Source of the DNA: Mortierella alpina
Taxonomy: Eukaryota > Mortierellomycota > Mortierellomycetes > Mortierellales > Mortierellaceae
DNA: 64,000 nt
Direction: 5' to 3'
NCBI GenBank assembly: GCA_029449245.1
Contig: JANATF010000001.1
Location: 2,418,001 to 2,482,000 of the forward strand
Both the position numbers and the translations under genes were made by a program. A model generated the notes under the pieces. The model searched no databases. It saw only the letters and a list, made by a program, of their open reading frames with translations, and had not been told where the DNA came from. This document shows, in pieces, positions 58,998 to 64,000 of the stretch; the first letter of the stretch is position 1, and each line of letters opens with the position of its first letter.

Positions 58998-60996
58998 ATG
59001 TCAACACGATCCTCAAGACGAAAGCCTCGCAAGGCGCAAACTATCAAGTATGTCTTCTCATGTTTGTTTCCACGTCTTGCCGAGGAAGGCCTGGTTGTAA
59101 TGGCGGGGATGCCCATTTGCACCTTTGTGGCATCCCCGCCATCGCATGTCAAAGCACAGAACAAGAAACAGAGAATAAGACCATAACACGGCCCTTTACA
59201 AACTTTGTAGTAACGCGCACTATGTCGGCTATGTCGAGGAAAATGAGTCCATCGAGGCTATCATGAAGAAGTTTGAGGAGCTGGCCCGTATGGAGGAAGA
59301 GTTTGCAAAGTCGAAAACACCAGACCTTGCGGAAGCCAGCGGATCGGGCACAGCAGAGGTACCACTAGCTTCAGATATGTCAGGAACCGAAGGCAATGGA
59401 GAGCTGGTTCTGGGACTGGAGAAAGTACAACAAACAGCCAACGAAACGCAAGGGTTTACTGATGAGCAGCTCCAGGAGATTTTTCGGCGCACGTCTGGAT
59501 TTACAGTCCGGTCCATGCTACGGGACACGCCTGAGGATATTTACGAGGAAGATCTGTGGCAGGCCAACATTGCAGATGAGGACTATCTCTATGACTTTGA
59601 GGAAGAAGAGTAAGTACACTCTAATTTGCTCGTGTTCGTTAGATACGAGGAACATTCATTTCAGGGATGTGTTTTTAACTCATATTCTCGCGTCTCCATG
59701 GCTATCATATCTTAACAGTGACTACTTGATGGCAATGGATGATCACTTCTGGGACGAGGAAGTCGGCGCATCAAGGAAACGTGGACGCAAGGAAAAAGAA
59801 CCACGCGTGCCTCGTGTGCTGCGTGAGCCTCGCGAACCCAAGGTCAAGGGCGAGAGGAGACGTGGGATGGGAACAGATCGAGAGTCCATACTGCAGCGGT
59901 ACAAAGTCATGCAAGTGCGTCTTCAGGATCGGAACGGCAACTTTTTCACCGTCAAGAAAAAGGTCTTGACTATAGATCCCAGCCTACCAACATATGTTCG
60001 CATCCCACCGGTGCCCATTCCTCGGTCGTGGATCCATCCCATTCGACCTATTGAGAAGCAACCCGAGCTCTCAGCCAGTATAGCTGGATCAAGGTAAAAG
60101 AGATTACATCGGTGTACAAGCGGTGCTTCTAATTATGGACAAGGACAGACATTCTAAGGTTGTCTGCCAATCTCCGTGACCATTTAGATACGAGGAAACA
60201 AGCAATATCTTGGACTTGGACCTAACTCTATTCGGGACAGATTTCCAGGCAGTTTACATGGATCCACCACTGCTGCGGGAGGGCGAAGAACCAGGACCAA
60301 ACAAAATAACGATGGAGCAGCTTGGAACCCTCAACATGGGTGCCATCCTTCCAAAGGGCTTCCTGTTCGTTTGGATTGAAAAGGAGTTTCTGCCAGAGAT
60401 TGTCCGGCTGGCTGAAAGATGGGAGATGCGCTATGTCGAGAACTTTTGCTGGATCAAGCGCAACTGTAACAACCACATTGTCAAGGATAAAGCACCCTAC
60501 TTTAATTCTTCCAAGCTGTCACTCTTGATCTTTCGCAAGGTAGGTCGCTTTACGTTTCAAATCGCTTTTTGTATTGACCTATGTCGCCATGTTGGAATTA
60601 TTTTGACACGAACTTTACACGACTTGGTTGTGGTTATAGGAGGGCGAGGTCGAATTGAGGCATCAGAGAAGCCCAGACTGTGTATTTGACTTTGTCAAGC
60701 CCCGCAATGAGGCCGAGCTATCGGAAGAGAAGCCATTGTTCATGTATGAACTTATTGAGACACTTTTGCCCCAGGCAGTATATTCCGAGAGCAACCCTAA
60801 TGGCGACAAGATGCTTGAGCTGTAAGTGGAATCTTGTTTTATTATTCTCCTGCCCACCCTCGTCATGACTATCTTACATGTGTTCAAGTCGTGAGGTTTA
60901 ATCGGTTGTTTGACCCATTCTGTCCACGTTTATAGCTGGGCTCGCCAGGGCACGAGACGCAAGGGCTGGACATCGGTCAGCCAGCTAAAGGCATGA
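58998..60996 (+). CDS. MT-A70 family methyltransferase-like protein with DPPL motif
   Basis: Member of the family of N6-adenine methyltransferases acting on RNA or DNA. Six exons: 58998-59047, 59211-59609, 59719-60093, 60188-60539, 60640-60821 and 60936-60996; 472 aa. The N-terminal half is charged, with an acidic helix-rich part (about 20-150) and a basic patch (KRGRKEKEPRVPR, KGERRR). The MT-A70 domain covers about 275-465: DFQAVYMDPPLL, LPKGFLFVWIEKE, ENFCWIKRN, SKLSLLIFRKEGE, ELRHQRSPDCVFDF and KMLELWARQGTRRKGW. The catalytic motif, normally DPPW, is DPPL (300-303). METTL14 has EPPL and is inactive, so this may be a non-catalytic partner in a heterodimer like METTL14 or ciliate MTA9. Most other conserved blocks are strong. 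Target, RNA or DNA, is unknown. Confidence 0.88.
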
Positions 60997-62088
60997 TGCG
61001 AACCTCTTCGGCGTTTATGGATTTTAGATCAATAGAAATACAACGAGTATCTCGGAACAGTGTGCCAAGATGATTGCAGGTGTATTGGTGCAGTCTATGG
61101 AAAGGCGGGGGCAACGAGCGATCCAACGGTTGCCCGTCGCAGTCACGGCGAGTGCGCGTGGGTGCGTGCTGTGGCGACGAAAAATGGCTCGGTGGTCCAC
61201 CGAGGCAGAATTTTAAAAAAAAACCTTAAAAAAGTGATCTGTGCCAGATCATTCAGCCTTCCGGATCTGCTAAGCAAAGCGGCCGTGCCTGAAGAGCCAG
61301 AGACTAGCAAGCAAAGCAAGACAGCAAGGGAAGAAATTAGGATGAGAGACCTGAAAAACAAGGACATGAAAGAGCTGGGCCTCAGAGCCGGTCGGCCCCC
61401 TTTAATTATAGACGCAAGGAGCTGCCGTGCCAAATGACACCCCTCCTTAGTTTCTGCAAAATGCTTGGGTGCTCATGCTCATCTAAGCAAGCGGTTATTC
61501 GATCCATTGATCCGTCTGTCCTAACAACCAGACAGGAGAGCACACAACGTCAACCACAGCACACGACTGTGTCGCTGATGGATGCCAGCGTCCATGTCGG
61601 TATGTGTGAAACGATTAAGCATCATTTTCTTGTGGAAAAAACAGCGCGAGGGCGTGGGATGTAATGGTGGGTTGGGGTCGATGGAGGAGGTGAGGGAGAG
61701 GAGGTGGTGAGCGGTTTGACGATGAGAACGACGTGGGTTGTGACTTCCTGCGAGAAGGGGAGGAGTCAGGCAGCTAGGATGGAGCAGAGAAGGTTGGATA
61801 CCACGCGTGTCTTCCCGATGGGCTGGCGAGTGTGCATGTTCCCATCCAGCAAATTAAGCAACAAGTAGGATAGAATACACATATATAAAAAAAAATATTT
61901 TTCTCACTCTCGTTTTGCTTTTTCTTTTCCTCTTTTCTTTGCTTCACTTCTTGTCTTTGCTCTCTCCACTCCTTTCCCCTTCGCTCCTTCTCACTCTCCT
62001 TCTTACCCGCTCTTCTTCTCGACACGAGCGCACCTTTCTGCATCTCAACTCATTCTTCACCCGATCACATTCCATTCCGCCACACATC
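60997..62088. promoter_or_regulatory. Interval before the SHMT gene
   Basis: About 1.1 kb with no recognised gene. The open frame 61060-61437 (125 codons) has no domain. From about 61890 the plus strand is C/T-rich up to the SHMT ATG, as in a strong fungal promoter and leader. Confidence 0.45.
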
Positions 62089-64000
62089 ATGTTCCGCTCT
62101 CTCACGACAACCGCCGCCGCTTTCGCCAAGCGCGCTGCCACCCCTGCCCTTACCACCCGTGTCCTTTCGGTAAGAGCAGCACTGATCTCATATGATGAAA
62201 GAAGTATCGAGCTGATAGAAAAGAAATGGCTGGTGTTATATCCAGCCTTAGTGCAATCCGATGGACGAACATCAGAGCTCAGGAACAATGGTTTTTTTGA
62301 TGTACCAATCACTCTATGATACTCGTGAATACTAACCGCGAGTCTCGCATGTTTTTTGTTCTTTGTTTAGCGTGGAATGGCTTTTCCTGCTGGTCAGAAG
62401 GAGGTAAGAACGGGTTGCCTGCCATTTTCATTCTTTCGTGGTGGATACCCCAAAGCGATGCTGTCTGCGCTAGTTCGAAAAGAAACACAAAACAAGCAAG
62501 TTGACATATTGGGGTCCTCTATATTTGTGCTAGCTCTTGAACCGCTCTCTCAAGGATCAGGATCCCGAGATGTTTGATATCATTGAGCGCGAAAAGAGGA
62601 GACAGCGCGAGTCGATCGTTCTGATTGCATCTGAGGTAAAATAGAGCAGGGACATGATATTTCTTCTGAATGAATGTTACGTGTGCTCAAAATAAGAAAG
62701 TGTGAGTGGTTCCTTAGATCGGAGAATAGTTCTGACAGTTCCTGTTGACATGTTGTTACCCTAATAGAACTTCACATCCCGTTCGGTCATGGGAGCCTTG
62801 GGATCTATCCTCCAGAACAAGTACTCTGAGGGCTACCCCGGTGCCAGGTAAACAGCATGAGCGGCACTAATGTTTATACGACGTGGTATTGATTTGGCTG
62901 ACACTTGGCTGACACGCATTCATACTTGTTTGAGATAGATACTATGGCGGTAACGAGCAGATCGATATGTCAGAGCGCCTCTGCCAGAAGCGGGCCCTTG
63001 AGGCTTTCAACTTGAACCCCGAGGAGTGGGGTGTCAACGTCCAGCCCTTGTCCGGTGCTCCCGCCAACCTCTACGTCTATGGTGCCCTTATGAAGCCCCA
63101 CGAACGCCTCATGGGACTTGACCTTCCTCACGGTGGACAGTAAGAACGGCTTTGTAGACTGAAACATCTGCAATATGCTACAGTTCAGAGTGCTTGACCA
63201 CAGTTTTTTCTAACAAACACTCTTGTCTTCCAACCTAGTTTGTCGCACGGCTACCAGACCGACACCAAGAAGATCTCGATGGTGTCCTCTTACTTTGAAA
63301 CTTTCCCTTACCAGGTCAACCAGGAGACTGGAATCATCGATTACGACACCCTGGAGAAGAACTCCAAGCTCTACCGCCCCAAGATCATCATCGCCGGTGC
63401 CTCCGCATACCCTCGCGAGATCGACTATGAGCGCATGCGCAAGATTGCGGATGGATGCGGCGCCTACCTCATGTCTGACATGGCCCACATCTCTGGACTC
63501 GTCGCCGCCGATGTACTCAAGTCCCCCTTCCCGTACTCTGACATTGTAACCACCACCACCCACAAGTCTCTTCGTGGTCCCCGTGGTGCTTTGATCTTCT
63601 ATCGAAAGGGAGTCCGCGGTACCGATAAGAAAGGAAACCCTATCAAGTACGACCTTGAGAACCCCATCAATGCCTCAGTCTTCCCCGGACACCAGGGAGG
63701 TCCTCACAACCACACCATTGCAGCCCTGGCTGTGGCTTTGAAGCAGACCAAGACCGAGACGTTCAAGGAGTACCAGCACCAGGTGTTGAAGAATAGCAAG
63801 GCCTTTGCTGAGGCTTTCACCAAGCTTGGTTATAACATGTCGTCAGGTGGTACCGACACGCACTTGATTTTGGTTGATCTCCGCTCCAAGGGCATTGATG
63901 GTGCCCGCGTGGAGCGTGTCTTGGAATTGGTCAACATCGCCTCCAACAAGAACACTGTTGCTGGGGACAAGTCGGCCATGATCCCCGGTGGTATTCGTGT
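62089..64000 (+). CDS. SHM1: Serine hydroxymethyltransferase, probably mitochondrial (partial, cut by window edge)
   Basis: PLP enzyme converting serine and tetrahydrofolate to glycine and 5,10-methylene-THF. Exons 62089-62169, 62371-62403, 62534-62635, 62768-62847, 62939-63139 and 63239 onward; the frame is open at the right edge after about 419 residues of an expected 480-500. The N-terminus [20 protein letters not shown] is a typical mitochondrial presequence. Blocks: [59 protein letters not shown] and [13 protein letters not shown], where Lys275 forms the PLP Schiff base; DMAH (246-249) contacts the cofactor. The 33-nt exon 2 encodes [11 protein letters not shown] in the presequence region. 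One glycine-rich block near the edge, PGGIRV, is where family members bind substrate. Introns are about 91-201 nt. Confidence 0.96.

Noticed and set aside
61060-61437. 125-codon open frame after the MT-A70 gene
   Set aside because: Lys/Arg/Ala-rich, no domain, no fitting splice to neighbours.

Overview
This 64-kb window is nuclear DNA from a filamentous early-diverging fungus. The best guess is the Mortierella group: genes are split by many short GT-AG introns (mostly 88-140 nt) with CTAAT/CTAAC-like branch sites, the protein families are fungal, and dihydropteridine reductase is present, an enzyme rare in fungi but known from Mortierella. The taxon is an inference. I read 22 protein genes, one cut by the right edge. 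For each spliced gene I placed introns by hand so that frame, GT-AG (or GC-AG) borders and family homology agree; no transcript data were available.

Layout, left to right. 1-2.2 kb: no recognisable gene. 2.2-4.1 kb: PTR2-type peptide transporter (+). 4.1-8.9 kb: a long stretch with no recognisable gene. 8.9-12.2 kb: RhoGEF (+). 12.7-13.9 kb: dihydropteridine reductase (+). 14.1-14.9 kb: hexapeptide-repeat acetyltransferase (+). 16-20 kb: two tandem PP1 catalytic subunits (+). 20.8-22.2 kb: intronless GH29 alpha-L-fucosidase (-). 22.9-26.3 kb: JmjC/zinc-finger protein (-) with a minisatellite in intron 1. 26.7-29.0 kb: Rai1/DXO decapping enzyme (-). 29.2-32.2 kb: membrane-anchored ZZ/EF-hand protein (-). 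32.5-36.2 kb: tandem AAA+ ATPase (+). 36.3-37.5 kb: low-complexity hypothetical (-). 38.3-39.3 kb: TM198-like membrane protein (-). 39.8-40.7 kb: PBDC1 homologue (-). 41.5-42.9 kb: proteasome alpha4 (+). 43.9-47.7 kb: two FAD monooxygenase paralogues, tail to tail. 48.2-53.5 kb: protein kinase fused to ankyrin repeats (-). 53.5-55.7 kb: no gene seen. 55.7-57.7 kb: methylmalonate-semialdehyde dehydrogenase (+). 57.9-58.9 kb: HAD-like hydrolase (+). 59-61 kb: MT-A70 methyltransferase-like protein (+). 62.1 kb to the edge: mitochondrial serine hydroxymethyltransferase (+, partial).

The genes do not form one pathway. Most are housekeeping: PP1, proteasome, SHMT, Rai1, MMSDH. The points most worth following are the kinase-ankyrin fusion, the MT-A70 protein with DPPL in place of DPPW (early-diverging fungi are rich in N6-methyladenine), the in-frame minisatellite intron of the JmjC gene and a stray copy of part of it 2.7 kb away, the tandem PP1 pair with different C-terminal threonine motifs, the Walker B substitution in the AAA+ protein, and two micro-exons (15 and 11 nt), one followed by a GC-AG intron.
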